Source of the DNA: Hymenobacter nivis
GTDB lineage: Bacteria > Bacteroidota > Bacteroidia > Cytophagales > Hymenobacteraceae
NCBI RefSeq assembly: GCF_006439025.1
Contig: NZ_RCYZ01000007.1
Span: forward strand, 244,825-308,824
Reading direction: 5' to 3'
Length of the DNA: 64,000 nt
The notes below the pieces were generated by a model. That model worked only from the letters and a program-made list of their open reading frames with translations. It did not search any database and was not told the DNA's origin. The stretch's first letter is position 1; each line of letters opens with the position of its first letter. A program made the position numbers and the translations under genes. Positions 41,074 to 49,728 of this stretch are shown here, in pieces.

Positions 41074-41943
41074 CTACGGCTTTTTTGAGGTCCCGGCGGC
41101 ATTGGCTACCGGCACCAGGGGGCCCCGGGGGCGCACCCGCGCGTAGGGAAAACGGTAGGTGTCGTCGGGCTCGAAGTTTTGGATGACGTGGGGCAAATCG
41201 AACCGGTAGAACAGCAGCAGCGCCTGGGGCGTGAGGGCAAATTCGTCGAGGCCAACGGCCGCCGCCGCTTCGGTGCGGCCATTCGTTTCGAACACAACCC
41301 GCCGGGCGTCGGCGCGCCAATGGAAGCGCTCGGCTAAGTAGGTCATCTCGTCCTTGTTGGTGGGGTCGGCGGCCAGCTGGCCCAGGTGTTCGCCGATGCG
41401 CCGGCTGATGGCGCCCTGCATCCGAAGCGTTAGCTGGGCGGGGGCATCGGCGATGAGATTCGCCAACCGGAGCTGGCGGCCGGTGCGCAGGTCAAAGGTG
41501 GCGTGCTGGGTCGATTGCGAAGGGTACGCCCCAAGGTATTCAAAGTTGAACGCAAACGAGAGCAGAAAATGCTGGTTCAGCAATATCTTGTACTCTGCGC
41601 CCACAAAGCCCTGGCCGTACCTACGCAAGACCTTCGCTTCAGCATCGTAGCGGCTTTCGCGGTCGGCTTGGTGCAGCTGCTGCTGGGCCGTCCCCAGCGA
41701 ATCGACGTTGTCCGTTTGGGCCCCGACAATAAGCCGCAGTAACGTGCGATTGATGCGCCGGGCCACGGCGGCGTCCGCCAGCTTCACCTGCGGCACGGTG
41801 AAATCGGCTTCGGTCACGCCGTACACTTGCGCCCGGCCGGCCGCCACGGCCTGCGCCCGCGCCGGGGCCCCCAGCAGCGCGAATCCCACCCAAATCCCAA
41901 ACCCGCAAACTGCCCGGGCGGAACCCCAAAAAATACGTCTCAT
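41074..41943 (-). CDS. Secreted RsiV/DUF3298-like hypothetical protein
   Basis: 289 residues with a signal peptide (1-30, GAPARA-Q). The body has 'YKILLNQHFLLSFAFNFEYLGAYPS' and 'HATFDLRTGRQLRLANLI' pieces, the layout of RsiV/DUF3298 proteins ('sympathetic' beta-rich domain after a DUF4163-like part). Functions in this family include anti-sigma and lysozyme sensing, but no sigma factor is adjacent. A single partial copy of the dispersed repeat sits at its 5' end (about 41944-41970). Confidence 0.65.
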   Translation of the reverse strand: MRRIFWGSARAVCGFGIWVGFALLGAPARAQAVAAGRAQVYGVTEADFTVPQVKLADAAVARRINRTLLRLIVGAQTDNVDSLGTAQQQLHQADRESRYDAEAKVLRRYGQGFVGAEYKILLNQHFLLSFAFNFEYLGAYPSQSTQHATFDLRTGRQLRLANLIADAPAQLTLRMQGAISRRIGEHLGQLAADPTNKDEMTYLAERFHWRADARRVVFETNGRTEAAAAVGLDEFALTPQALLLFYRFDLPHVIQNFEPDDTYRFPYARVRPRGPLVPVANAAGTSKKP

Positions 41944-41971
41944 CCGCTGAAATCCGTTAAATCTGCGGTCC

Positions 41972-43210
41972 TTACTCGTAGCGCAGGCTTTCGATGGGGT
42001 CCAGGGCCGCGGCTTTGCCGGCCGGGTACGAGCCCGAGAGCAGGCCCACGCTCACGCAGATGACCAGGCCCACCAGCATCCACAGCCAGGGCACGTAGAA
42101 CGAGCCGCTGCCGATGAGCAGCGCCACGCCGTTGCCGCCGAGCACGCCCAGGCCGATGCCCAGGGCCCCGCCGAGCACGCAAATCACGATGGCTTCGATG
42201 AGGAACTGCTGCCGGATTTGGACCGCCGTGGCCCCCAGCGCCTTGCGGATGCCGATTTCGCGGGTGCGCTCCGTGACGGACACCAGCATGATGTTCATCA
42301 GGGCGATGCTGGCCCCGAGCAGGGTGATGAAGGCGATGACGCCGCCAGCGGCCCGCATGTTGCCCGAAATGTCGTCGAGCTTGTTGGCCAGCGAGTCGCT
42401 GCTCTCGATTTCAAACGAATCGGGCTGGCCCAGGCGGTCGTGGCGCACGTTGCGCATGATGCCAGTGGCCTGGTCGAGCAGGTAGGGCAGCAGGGCCGGG
42501 CGGGTGCTGGCCGTTTTCAGGGCGTAGGTGAGGGCCCCGGCGCGGGGCAGCTGGTTGCCGGTTTCGAGCGGCAGCAGGGCGATGCGGTCGGCCCCGCCCC
42601 CGCCCATGGTGCTGCCGCTGGGCGCGAGCAGGCCCACGATGAGAAAACGCCGGCCCAGGGCCGTCACGTACTGCCCCACCGGGGTTTGGCGCGGAAACAG
42701 CTTCTCGCGGATTTCGTCGCCCACGATGGCCACGTTGGCCCCGCGGGTGAGCTCGTTTTGCGAGAAGCTGCGGCCCTGGGCCAGGTTGTAGCCCTGGATG
42801 CGCAGGTAGTTTTCATCGCCGGCCACCACCTGCATATTGGGGTTGGTTTTTTCGCCGTTGGCCTTGAGCTCGGTGGCCCCCGAGATGAAGGCCGACACGC
42901 CCACCTCGGCCTCGGCGCCCAGCTGGGCCTTGTACTGGCGCACCTGCAGCAGCGTGAGGGCCGGGTACTGCTTGCCGGCCACGCCGCCGCGGCGCGAACG
43001 GTTATTGTAGCCCTTGGCCCGGATCTCGAACGAGTTGCTGCCCAGGCTGGCGAAGGTCGTGTTCAGCGAGTTTTTCATGGCGTCGATGCTGGTGAGGATG
43101 CCCACCAGGGCAAACAGGCCGATGCTGACGATGAGGGCCGTGAGCACCGTGCGCAGCAGGTTGCTGCGGATGGAGCGGAAGGCTTCGCGGATGTTTTCGA
43201 GCAGGTTCAT
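41972..43210 (-). CDS. MacB/FtsX-like ABC transporter permease
   Basis: A 412-residue inner-membrane permease. TM1 at about 20-42, a MacB periplasmic core domain (about 45-270), then three TM segments (about 290-395) and the C-terminal PIESLRYE typical of the family. 'SVTERTREIGIRKALGA' (about 315-331) is the coupling-helix signature. The ATP-binding partner is not in the window. ATG at 43210 begins MNLLENIREAF; codons upstream in the frame overlap the neighbouring promoter region. Divergent from the secreted protein at 43344. Confidence 0.9.
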   Translation of the reverse strand: MNLLENIREAFRSIRSNLLRTVLTALIVSIGLFALVGILTSIDAMKNSLNTTFASLGSNSFEIRAKGYNNRSRRGGVAGKQYPALTLLQVRQYKAQLGAEAEVGVSAFISGATELKANGEKTNPNMQVVAGDENYLRIQGYNLAQGRSFSQNELTRGANVAIVGDEIREKLFPRQTPVGQYVTALGRRFLIVGLLAPSGSTMGGGGADRIALLPLETGNQLPRAGALTYALKTASTRPALLPYLLDQATGIMRNVRHDRLGQPDSFEIESSDSLANKLDDISGNMRAAGGVIAFITLLGASIALMNIMLVSVTERTREIGIRKALGATAVQIRQQFLIEAIVICVLGGALGIGLGVLGGNGVALLIGSGSFYVPWLWMLVGLVICVSVGLLSGSYPAGKAAALDPIESLRYE

Positions 43211-43343
43211 AGGGCGGCGGGGCGGGCGGTGGGGCCCCGGCGGGGGGCCCCGGGCCGCGCCAAAGTTCGGCGGCCCGCGCCTAACTTGAACCACCGTTGC
43301 GGCCGCCTCGTTGGGCGGGTGCGTCATTTTCCCCAAAAAACCT

Positions 43344-44621
43344 ATGCTACTCAAGCGCCTTGCCCTTTCGCTGCTGCTGGCCGTGGCTGGCCTGGCCGGG
43401 CCCCTGGCGGCCCGCGCCAACCACGTGCTCATCCCGATGGACAACACCCAGAAGGAAGCCCTGAAAGCTTACGGCCTGGCCTTCTGGCTGTTGCAGCGCG
43501 AAGTGCCCGTGGACTGGCTCCTCAACTACCGCGGCGGCTCGTTTGCGTTCGACGTGACGCCGGGGGCCGAAACCGAGCTGGCCGCCCGCGGCGTGAGCTA
43601 CGCCGTCATCAGCGAGGCGCAGTACAGCGGCATCCTGGCCGAAATCGCCGATGCCAACGCCAACATGGACGTGATGAAGCTGGAGAAGGTGCCCAAAATT
43701 GCGGTGTACACGCCCAAGGGCAAGCAGCCCTGGGACGACGCCGTGACGCTGGTGCTGGAGTACGCCGAGATTCCGTACGACAAGATTTACGACGACGAAA
43801 TACTGGGCGGCGTGCTGCCCAAGTACGACTGGCTGCACCTGCACCACGAGGACTTCACGGGACAGTACGGCAAGTTTTACGCCACCTACCGCAACTACCC
43901 CTGGTACCAGCAGCAGGTGCGCGACGCCGAGGCGGCCGCCAAGCGCAACGGCTTCGGCAAGGTGAGCCAGATGAAGGCCACGGTGGCCGTAAAAATGCAG
44001 GAGTTCATCGCCGGGGGCGGCTTTTTGTTCGCCATGTGCTCGGCCACCGACAGCTACGACATTGCCCTGGCCGGCCTGGGGGTAGACATGGTGGAGAGCA
44101 TGTACGACGGCGACCCCGCCGACCCGCAGGCCCAGAGCAAGCTCAACTTCAACCGCTGCCTGGCCTTTCAAAACTTCCAGCTCGTGCGCGACCCCTACCG
44201 CTACGAGTATTCTAATATTGACATGGAGCCCTTCGAGCGGGGCCTGGGCGAGCAGAACGACTACTTCCAGCTCTTCACCTTCTCGGCCAAGTACGACCCC
44301 GTGCCCACCATGCTCACCCAAAACCACGAGAAAGTCATCAAGGGCTTTATGGGCCAGACCACGGCCTTCCGCAAGAGCGTGGTGAAGCCCGACGTGGTGG
44401 TGATGGGCGACACCAAGCAAGACGGCGAGGTGCGCTACCTGCACGGCACGCTGGGCAAGGGCACCTGGACGTTTTACGGCGGCCACGACCCCGAGGACTA
44501 CCAGCACCTGGTGGGCGAGGAGCCCACCGACCTCACCCTGCACCCCAATTCGCCCGGCTACCGCCTGATCCTGAACAACGTGCTGTTTCCGGCGGCCAAA
44601 AAGAAGAAACAGAAAACCTAG
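43344..44621 (+). CDS. Conserved secreted Bacteroidota protein (often labelled 'asparagine synthetase B')
   Basis: 425 residues with a signal peptide (1-25, PLAARA-N) then the conserved 'NHVLIPMDNTQKEALKAYGLA' opening. It contains no glutamine amidotransferase Cys, no SGGxDS loop and no ATP-PPase motif, so the name used for relatives in databases is not supported. Two GATase1/ThuA-like segments (IAVYTPKGK, 'GGGFLFAMCSATDSYD', 'FYGGHDPEDYQH') suggest a modified flavodoxin-like fold. The C-terminus is Lys-rich. Function unknown. Confidence 0.7.
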   Translation: MLLKRLALSLLLAVAGLAGPLAARANHVLIPMDNTQKEALKAYGLAFWLLQREVPVDWLLNYRGGSFAFDVTPGAETELAARGVSYAVISEAQYSGILAEIADANANMDVMKLEKVPKIAVYTPKGKQPWDDAVTLVLEYAEIPYDKIYDDEILGGVLPKYDWLHLHHEDFTGQYGKFYATYRNYPWYQQQVRDAEAAAKRNGFGKVSQMKATVAVKMQEFIAGGGFLFAMCSATDSYDIALAGLGVDMVESMYDGDPADPQAQSKLNFNRCLAFQNFQLVRDPYRYEYSNIDMEPFERGLGEQNDYFQLFTFSAKYDPVPTMLTQNHEKVIKGFMGQTTAFRKSVVKPDVVVMGDTKQDGEVRYLHGTLGKGTWTFYGGHDPEDYQHLVGEEPTDLTLHPNSPGYRLILNNVLFPAAKKKKQKT

Positions 44622-44937
44622 CCGGCTGAGGAATACTAAAACGGAGCAGGGCAAAAAAAATAAGTCGAATAAACCTTGAATAATAAAGGACTTTTAGAAG
44701 TTTAAACAGTACGTCAGGCTGACGAAAGAAGCTTCTTTTCCGTTGACCAGCCCAACCGATTGGGTGGCCAGCGCGGAAAAGAGGCTTCTTTCGTCAGCCT
44801 AACGCGCTATTGGGGATTTTCTCGCCCGGGGCCCTACCCTTTTCTTATCACCGGTACACTATAACTTTTCCTAGTTCGTTTCGTGGTTTTTGCCCACCTT
44901 GCGGCCTTTGCTATTTGTTCGTCCTTATTTCCTATCC
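44622..44937. other. Intergenic region with one palindrome, otherwise featureless
   Basis: 316 bases. It holds the palindrome at 44716-44800. The stretch 44810-44937 has T-rich and C-rich runs and no -7 consensus that I would call. No coding frame is supported. Confidence 0.6.
44716..44800. repeat. Palindromic element, 27-bp arms
   Basis: 44716-44742 pairs with 44774-44800 with one G-T difference; CCCAA/TTGGG adds an inner stem. It begins AGGCTGACGAAAGAAGC. It follows the secreted protein gene and probably belongs to the same class of gene-end palindromes as those at 26036, 34687 and 49620. Confidence 0.75.
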
Positions 44938-46782
44938 ATGCTCCCTCCCACCCCTAACTACGGTTTCTCGACCCTCAGCCACGACCCGCACCTGGCCAAC
45001 CCCCTGCCCCGCGCCGTGGTGCGCGACAACAACTACCTGCTGCTGGACGGCGAATGGCGCTTCGCCGTGGACCACCAGGACGTGGGCCTGAACGACGACT
45101 GGGCCCTGGGCCACACCTACGAGGGCGTGGCCAGCTGGCCCGGCTCGGTGGAGGAGCACATGGCCGCCGCCAAAGGCCAGGCCCAGCCCGCCGTGTGGCA
45201 AGACCAGGTGGTGGCCTGGTACGAGCGCGAATTCTACCTGCCCCAGCGCGACGCCGCCGACAAGCACTCGCTGTTTCAGCTCACCTTCGGGGCGTGCGGC
45301 TACGAAACTCGCGTGTGGCTGAACGGCCATTTGCTGCGCACCATCGAGGGCGAAGACGTGCACTACGGCGAGTACACTTCGTTTTCGTTCGAGCTGCGGC
45401 CCGGCCTGCTCCAGCCCGTCAACCGCCTCACGGTGCGCGTGGCCGATACGATGGACGCCGAGCGGCCCCGCGGCAAGCAGGAATCGCACGTGTACAAGCG
45501 CGGCGGCATTTGGTACCAAACCCAGACCGGGGCCGTGCGCAGCGTGTGGCTGGAAATGGTGGAGCGCAACCGCCTGCGCTCGCGCGTGGGCGTCGACAGC
45601 GTGATTGAGGACCGCCTGGTGCGCTTCAACCTCAGCACCCGCATCCAGGACCCGGGGCTCTACACCCTGCGCCTCCAGGTGTTTGAGCGCATCGAGAGCG
45701 CGCCCAGCCCGCTGGCCACCGCCGATTTCCCGCTGCGCCTCGCCGCCGGGCAGCGCGAGCAGCGCGTGGTGCTGGAGCTGCCCGGGGCGCGCCTCTGGCA
45801 GCCCGGGGCCCCCAACCTGTACCGCCTCGTGGCCCAGCTCATCGACCAGGACGGCTACGCGGCCCAGATTGAAACGGACTTCGGCCTGCGCAAAATCGAG
45901 AGCCGCGGCAGCCGCGTGTACCTCAACAACGCGCCCGTGTACCTCGACGGCATCCTGTACCAGCCCGGCACGGCTACTTACGAGGAAATCCGCCGCCACT
46001 TCTACGCCATGCAGGAGCTGGGCTGCAACCTGGTGCGCGTGCACATCGCCGGCATCGACCCGCGCCTGTACGCCCTGGCCGACGAGCTGGGCCTGCTGCT
46101 GTGGGTGGAAGTGCCCAGCCCGCACAGCTCCACCACCCGCAGCCGCCAAAACCACCGCGCCGAGCTGCTGCGCATGCTCGCCCTGATGCAGTCGCACCCC
46201 TCGGTGGTGATTTGGAGCCTGTACAACGAGGACTGGGGCTGCCAGGACATCGCCACGAACCCCGAAACCCGGGCCTACATCGTGGACATGTACCACTACA
46301 TGCAAATCAACCACCCCCAGTTTCTAGTGGTGGACAACGACGGCTGGCACCACATTTCCGACCACGGCCGCTTGCAGTCCGACCTGCTCACGGCCCACCT
46401 CTACACCCCCGACCTGAGCCGCTGGCAAGAGCTGCTCGACCGCCTCGTGCACGGCGAGCTCGACGGCACCGCCGCCTTCCCGCTCGTGGTGGGCGACCCG
46501 TTCTTCTACCGCTGCCAGAAGCCGCTGATTGTGAGCGAGTGGGGCGGCTTCGGCTTCTCCGACTACGGGGGCCCCGCCGACGCCGAGGCCCGCACCAACA
46601 GCATCCGCGCCTTCAAGCACGAGCTGCGCCAGCGCTCCATTGCCGGCGACGTGTACACCCAGGCCACCAACATTGAGGACGAGCGCAACGGCCTTATCAA
46701 CTTCCACACCGGGGCCCTGGAGGTGCCGGCCGGCGTGCTGGCCTCACAGCCCGCGGTGCCGGCGGGGCCCCACGGCGAATAA
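44938..46782 (+). CDS. Family 2 glycoside hydrolase
   Basis: 614 residues: N-terminal sugar-binding jelly roll (about 35-190), immunoglobulin-like domain (about 195-300) and catalytic TIM barrel. Acid/base Glu431 is in YNEDWG; nucleophile Glu534 in VSEWGG. No signal peptide is evident, so it is probably cytoplasmic or leaves by another route. GH2 members cleave beta-galactosides, mannosides or glucuronides; specificity cannot be assigned. The ATG at 44938 is chosen over 44890 because it removes a hydrophobic, non-conserved leader, though a short signal-like start from 44890 cannot be excluded. Confidence 0.85.
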   Translation: MLPPTPNYGFSTLSHDPHLANPLPRAVVRDNNYLLLDGEWRFAVDHQDVGLNDDWALGHTYEGVASWPGSVEEHMAAAKGQAQPAVWQDQVVAWYEREFYLPQRDAADKHSLFQLTFGACGYETRVWLNGHLLRTIEGEDVHYGEYTSFSFELRPGLLQPVNRLTVRVADTMDAERPRGKQESHVYKRGGIWYQTQTGAVRSVWLEMVERNRLRSRVGVDSVIEDRLVRFNLSTRIQDPGLYTLRLQVFERIESAPSPLATADFPLRLAAGQREQRVVLELPGARLWQPGAPNLYRLVAQLIDQDGYAAQIETDFGLRKIESRGSRVYLNNAPVYLDGILYQPGTATYEEIRRHFYAMQELGCNLVRVHIAGIDPRLYALADELGLLLWVEVPSPHSSTTRSRQNHRAELLRMLALMQSHPSVVIWSLYNEDWGCQDIATNPETRAYIVDMYHYMQINHPQFLVVDNDGWHHISDHGRLQSDLLTAHLYTPDLSRWQELLDRLVHGELDGTAAFPLVVGDPFFYRCQKPLIVSEWGGFGFSDYGGPADAEARTNSIRAFKHELRQRSIAGDVYTQATNIEDERNGLINFHTGALEVPAGVLASQPAVPAGPHGE

Positions 46783-46822
46783 CTAACCCGGCGGGGCCGA
46801 ACCCACGGCCCCGCCCACGGGT

Positions 46823-46830
46823 TATCTTTG
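46823..46830 (+). promoter_or_regulatory. -7 element for mrp (TATCTTTG)
   Basis: An exact TAnnTTTG match 31 nt before the ATG at 46862. Confidence 0.6.
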
Positions 46831-46861
46831 CAGAGCGCCCCCAACGGGTGCCGTTTCCAAG

Positions 46862-47962
46862 ATGCCAATAACCGAAGAAGCTGTTTTTAAGGCCCTGAGC
46901 TACGTGGAGGAGCCCGACCTGGGCCAGGACCTGGTGACCCTCAAAATGATTGAGGACGTGCACATTGACGGCCTTACCGTGGCCTTCACCGTGGTGCTCA
47001 CCACGCCCGCCTGCCCCCTCAAGCAGCTCATCCACGACGCCTGCGAGCGCGCCATCCACACGATGGTGGACAAGGACGCCAACGTGGTGATTACCATGAC
47101 CTCGCGCGTGACCACGCTGCGCAACAGCAACGAGCTGCTGCCTGGCGTGAAGAACATCATCGCCATTGCCTCGGGCAAGGGCGGCGTGGGCAAAAGCACC
47201 GTCACGGCCAACCTGGCGGTGGCGCTGGCCGCCTCGGGCGCCAAAGTGGGCCTCATCGACGCCGACATTTCGGGCCCCAGCATGCCGCTGATGTTCGGGG
47301 TGGAGGACGCCCGCCCGCACGTGTTCCAGGGCCCCAACGGCAAAAACCTCATCCAGCCCATCGAAGCCTACGGCGTGAGGTTGATGAGCATCGGCTTCCT
47401 GGCTCCGGCCGAAAGCGCCATTGTGTGGCGGGGCCCCATGGCCTCGTCGGCGCTCAAGCAGTTCATCACGGAAGTGGAGTGGGGCGAGCTGGATTACCTG
47501 CTGCTCGACCTGCCGCCCGGCACCTCCGATATTCACCTCACGCTGGTGCAATCGGTGCCCGTGACCGGGGCCGTGATTGTGACCACGCCGCAGCGCGTGG
47601 CCCTGGCCGACGCCCAGAAGGGCCTCCAGATGTTCCGCCAGCCCCAGATCAACGTGCCCGTGCTGGGCATCGTTGAGAACATGGCCTGGTTCACGCCGGC
47701 CGAGCTGCCCGACAATAAATACTTTATCTTCGGCGAAAACGGCGGCCAGCGCCTGGCCCAGCTGCACGACGTGCCCCTGCTGGGCCAGCTACCGCTGGTG
47801 CAGAGCATCCGCGAGGACGGCGACCAGGGCCGCCCCGCCGTACTCGATGCCACGTCGGCCGTCGGCCAGGCCTTTGCTAACCTAGCCGAGGCCGTAGCTC
47901 GGCAAGTGAGTATTCGCAACAACATTGCACCCAAAACGACCGTTGTAGAAATGCAGCGCTAG
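46862..47962 (+). CDS. apbC: Mrp/NBP35-family iron-sulfur carrier ATPase
   Basis: A P-loop ATPase that carries and delivers Fe-S clusters. 366 residues: N-terminal MIP18/DUF59 domain (1-85) and ParA-like domain with deviant Walker A GKGGVGKST at 105-113, 'LIDADISGPSMP' and 'DYLLLDLPPGTSD'. The usual C-terminal CxxC of Mrp is absent, the region reading NMAWFTPAELPDNKYFIFG, as in other Bacteroidota homologues. A NifU-like gene follows 20 nt later, forming a small Fe-S operon. Confidence 0.92.
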   Translation: MPITEEAVFKALSYVEEPDLGQDLVTLKMIEDVHIDGLTVAFTVVLTTPACPLKQLIHDACERAIHTMVDKDANVVITMTSRVTTLRNSNELLPGVKNIIAIASGKGGVGKSTVTANLAVALAASGAKVGLIDADISGPSMPLMFGVEDARPHVFQGPNGKNLIQPIEAYGVRLMSIGFLAPAESAIVWRGPMASSALKQFITEVEWGELDYLLLDLPPGTSDIHLTLVQSVPVTGAVIVTTPQRVALADAQKGLQMFRQPQINVPVLGIVENMAWFTPAELPDNKYFIFGENGGQRLAQLHDVPLLGQLPLVQSIREDGDQGRPAVLDATSAVGQAFANLAEAVARQVSIRNNIAPKTTVVEMQR

Positions 47963-47982
47963 CCTGCTTTAATCCCACCCCA

Positions 47983-48219
47983 ATGACCCTCGACCATCCC
48001 CTGCTGCCCCGCATCGAAGCCGCCCTGGACGATTTGCGCCCTTACCTGGCCACCGACGGCGGCAACGTGCGCGTGGCCAACATCACCGCCGAAGGCGTGC
48101 TCCAGCTCGAATGGGAAGGCGCCTGCGGGGCCTGCCCCATGTCGCCGATGACGCGCGCTGGCCTTGAAGACACCGTGCGCAAAGCCGTACCCGAAATCAC
48201 GGCCGTAGAGGCTAAGTAA
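47983..48219 (+). CDS. NifU C-terminal-domain Fe-S scaffold-like protein
   Basis: 78 residues forming a single NFU domain: 'IEAALDDLRPYLATDGGNV' then CGACPMS with cluster-binding Cys48 and Cys51. Such proteins hold 4Fe-4S clusters for transfer to apo-targets, consistent with the Mrp gene just upstream. Confidence 0.92.
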   Translation: MTLDHPLLPRIEAALDDLRPYLATDGGNVRVANITAEGVLQLEWEGACGACPMSPMTRAGLEDTVRKAVPEITAVEAK

Positions 48220-48241
48220 ACCACTCGCCAACACCGGTTTG

Positions 48242-48302
48242 CCCCGGGTTCGGGTTGCGAAGGCCACGCCCAGCGTGCCGCTTCCGCAACCCGAACCCGG
48301 GG
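48242..48302. terminator. 18-bp perfect hairpin after the mrp-NFU operon
   Basis: CCCCGGGTTCGGGTTGCG (48242-48259) pairs exactly with 48285-48302, loop 25 nt. No T run follows, so it may act as a Rho-independent terminator only weakly or as an mRNA 3' stabiliser. Confidence 0.5.
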
Positions 48303-48332
48303 TATTCGTTTGTAAGGGCTTACCTCCTTTGC

Positions 48333-49616
48333 ATGTCCGCTTCCGCCCTGAACGACCCCAGCCTGCGCGCCTGGATTGACATTCCGTTCCAGCACGATTT
48401 CCCGATCCAAAACCTGCCGTTCGGCGTGTTCGAAACCGACGAGCGGGGTCCCCGTCTGGCCGTGGCCATCGGCGATTACGTGCTCGATTTGTACGTACTC
48501 AGCTCGTTCGGCTTTTTCGATGACCTCACCGAGTTGGGCGACGCCCAGCCGCGGGTATTCCGCCGCCGCTCGCTGAACGGATTTTTACGGCTGGGGCGGC
48601 CGGCGTGGCGGGCCGTGCGCCAGCGCGTGAGCGAGCTGCTGCGCCACGACAATGCCGACCTGCGCGACCACCCCGAGGCCGCCCGCGCCGCCCTAGTCCG
48701 TCAGCGCGACGTGGCCATGCTACGCCCCGTAAAACCCGCCAACTACACCGATTTCTACAGCAGCCTCACGCACGCCGCCAACGTGGGCACCATGTTCCGG
48801 GGCCCCGAAAACCCCTTGCTGCCCAACTGGCGGCACCTGCCGGTGGCTTACCACGGCCGCGCCAGCAGCATTGTGGCCAGCGGAACGCCCATCCGCCGGC
48901 CCCAGGGGCAAATGCTGCTGCCGGGTGGCGATGCGCCCAGCTTCGGCCCCAGCCAGCAGCTCGATTTTGAGTTGGAAATGGCCTTTATCGTGGGCACCGC
49001 TTCTACCCTGGGCACACCCGTAGCCACCGAGGAAGCCGAGAATCACATCTTCGGCCTGTGCTTGTTCAACGATTGGAGCGCCCGCGACGTGCAAAGCTGG
49101 GAGTATGCGCCGCTGGGGCCCTTCCTGGGCAAGAACTTCGGCAGCAGCCTGGGGGCCTGGGTGGTCACGCTCGACGCGCTGGAGCCCTTCCGTACCGCCG
49201 GGCCCGTGCAGGAGCCCACGCCCCTGCCCTACTTGCAAACCGTTGGCGACCACCACTTCAGCATCCAGCTCGAAGCCGCCCTGGCGCCCGCTGGGGGCCC
49301 CGAAACGGTGCTGGCCCGCCCCACCTTCCAGGGCCTGTACTGGAGCATGGCCCAGCAGCTGGCCCACCACACCTCCAACGGCTGCAACCTAGAGGTGGGC
49401 GACGTGTGCGCCTCGGGCACCATTTCCGACCCCGACGCCTTCGGCTCGCTGCTGGAGCTGGCAGGGCGCGGCACCCAGCCCGTGCCCCTGGCCGACGGCA
49501 CTACCCGCGCCTTCCTGCTCGACGGCGACACCGTAACTCTACGCGCCTACGCCGAGGCCAACGGCGTGCGCATCGGCTTTGGCGAGGTAAGCGGCACTAT
49601 TTTACCCGCCGAATAA
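48333..49616 (+). CDS. fahA: Fumarylacetoacetase
   Basis: Last enzyme of tyrosine catabolism: splits fumarylacetoacetate to fumarate and acetoacetate. 427 residues. N-terminal FAH_N barrel (1-125); catalytic domain with metal ligand Asp140 and His147 in NYTDFYSSLTHAANVG, 'LDFELEMAFIVG' and 'DWSARDVQSWEYAPLGPF' as in the mammalian enzyme. No hgd or hpd gene is nearby. ATG at 48333 follows the palindrome. Confidence 0.95.
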   Translation: MSASALNDPSLRAWIDIPFQHDFPIQNLPFGVFETDERGPRLAVAIGDYVLDLYVLSSFGFFDDLTELGDAQPRVFRRRSLNGFLRLGRPAWRAVRQRVSELLRHDNADLRDHPEAARAALVRQRDVAMLRPVKPANYTDFYSSLTHAANVGTMFRGPENPLLPNWRHLPVAYHGRASSIVASGTPIRRPQGQMLLPGGDAPSFGPSQQLDFELEMAFIVGTASTLGTPVATEEAENHIFGLCLFNDWSARDVQSWEYAPLGPFLGKNFGSSLGAWVVTLDALEPFRTAGPVQEPTPLPYLQTVGDHHFSIQLEAALAPAGGPETVLARPTFQGLYWSMAQQLAHHTSNGCNLEVGDVCASGTISDPDAFGSLLELAGRGTQPVPLADGTTRAFLLDGDTVTLRAYAEANGVRIGFGEVSGTILPAE

Positions 49617-49619
49617 CCA

Positions 49620-49722
49620 ACGCGCGAAGTAGCGCCAAGTGTAAAAAGGAAGTCTCGCCAAGTAGCTGTAATTGCACTACTTGGCGAGACTTCCTTTTTA
49701 CACTTGGCGCTACTTCGCGCGT
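49620..49722. repeat. 46-bp perfect inverted repeat between convergent genes
   Basis: 49620-49665 is the exact reverse complement of 49677-49722; the loop is 11 nt. It begins ACGCGCGAAGTAGCGCC. It starts right after the fumarylacetoacetase stop and ends 6 nt before the miaE stop. It could terminate both genes, but its length and perfection exceed ordinary terminators. Confidence 0.9.
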
Positions 49723-49728
49723 ACGCGA

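Noticed and set aside
42218-44215. 665-codon frame overlapping the ABC permease and the next gene
   Set aside because: It covers two recognised genes on other frames and reads as low-complexity Arg/Gly/Pro sequence.
48322-48332. TACCTCCTTTG before fahA as a -7 element
   Set aside because: The spacing between TA and TTTG is five bases instead of two, so it does not fit the consensus.
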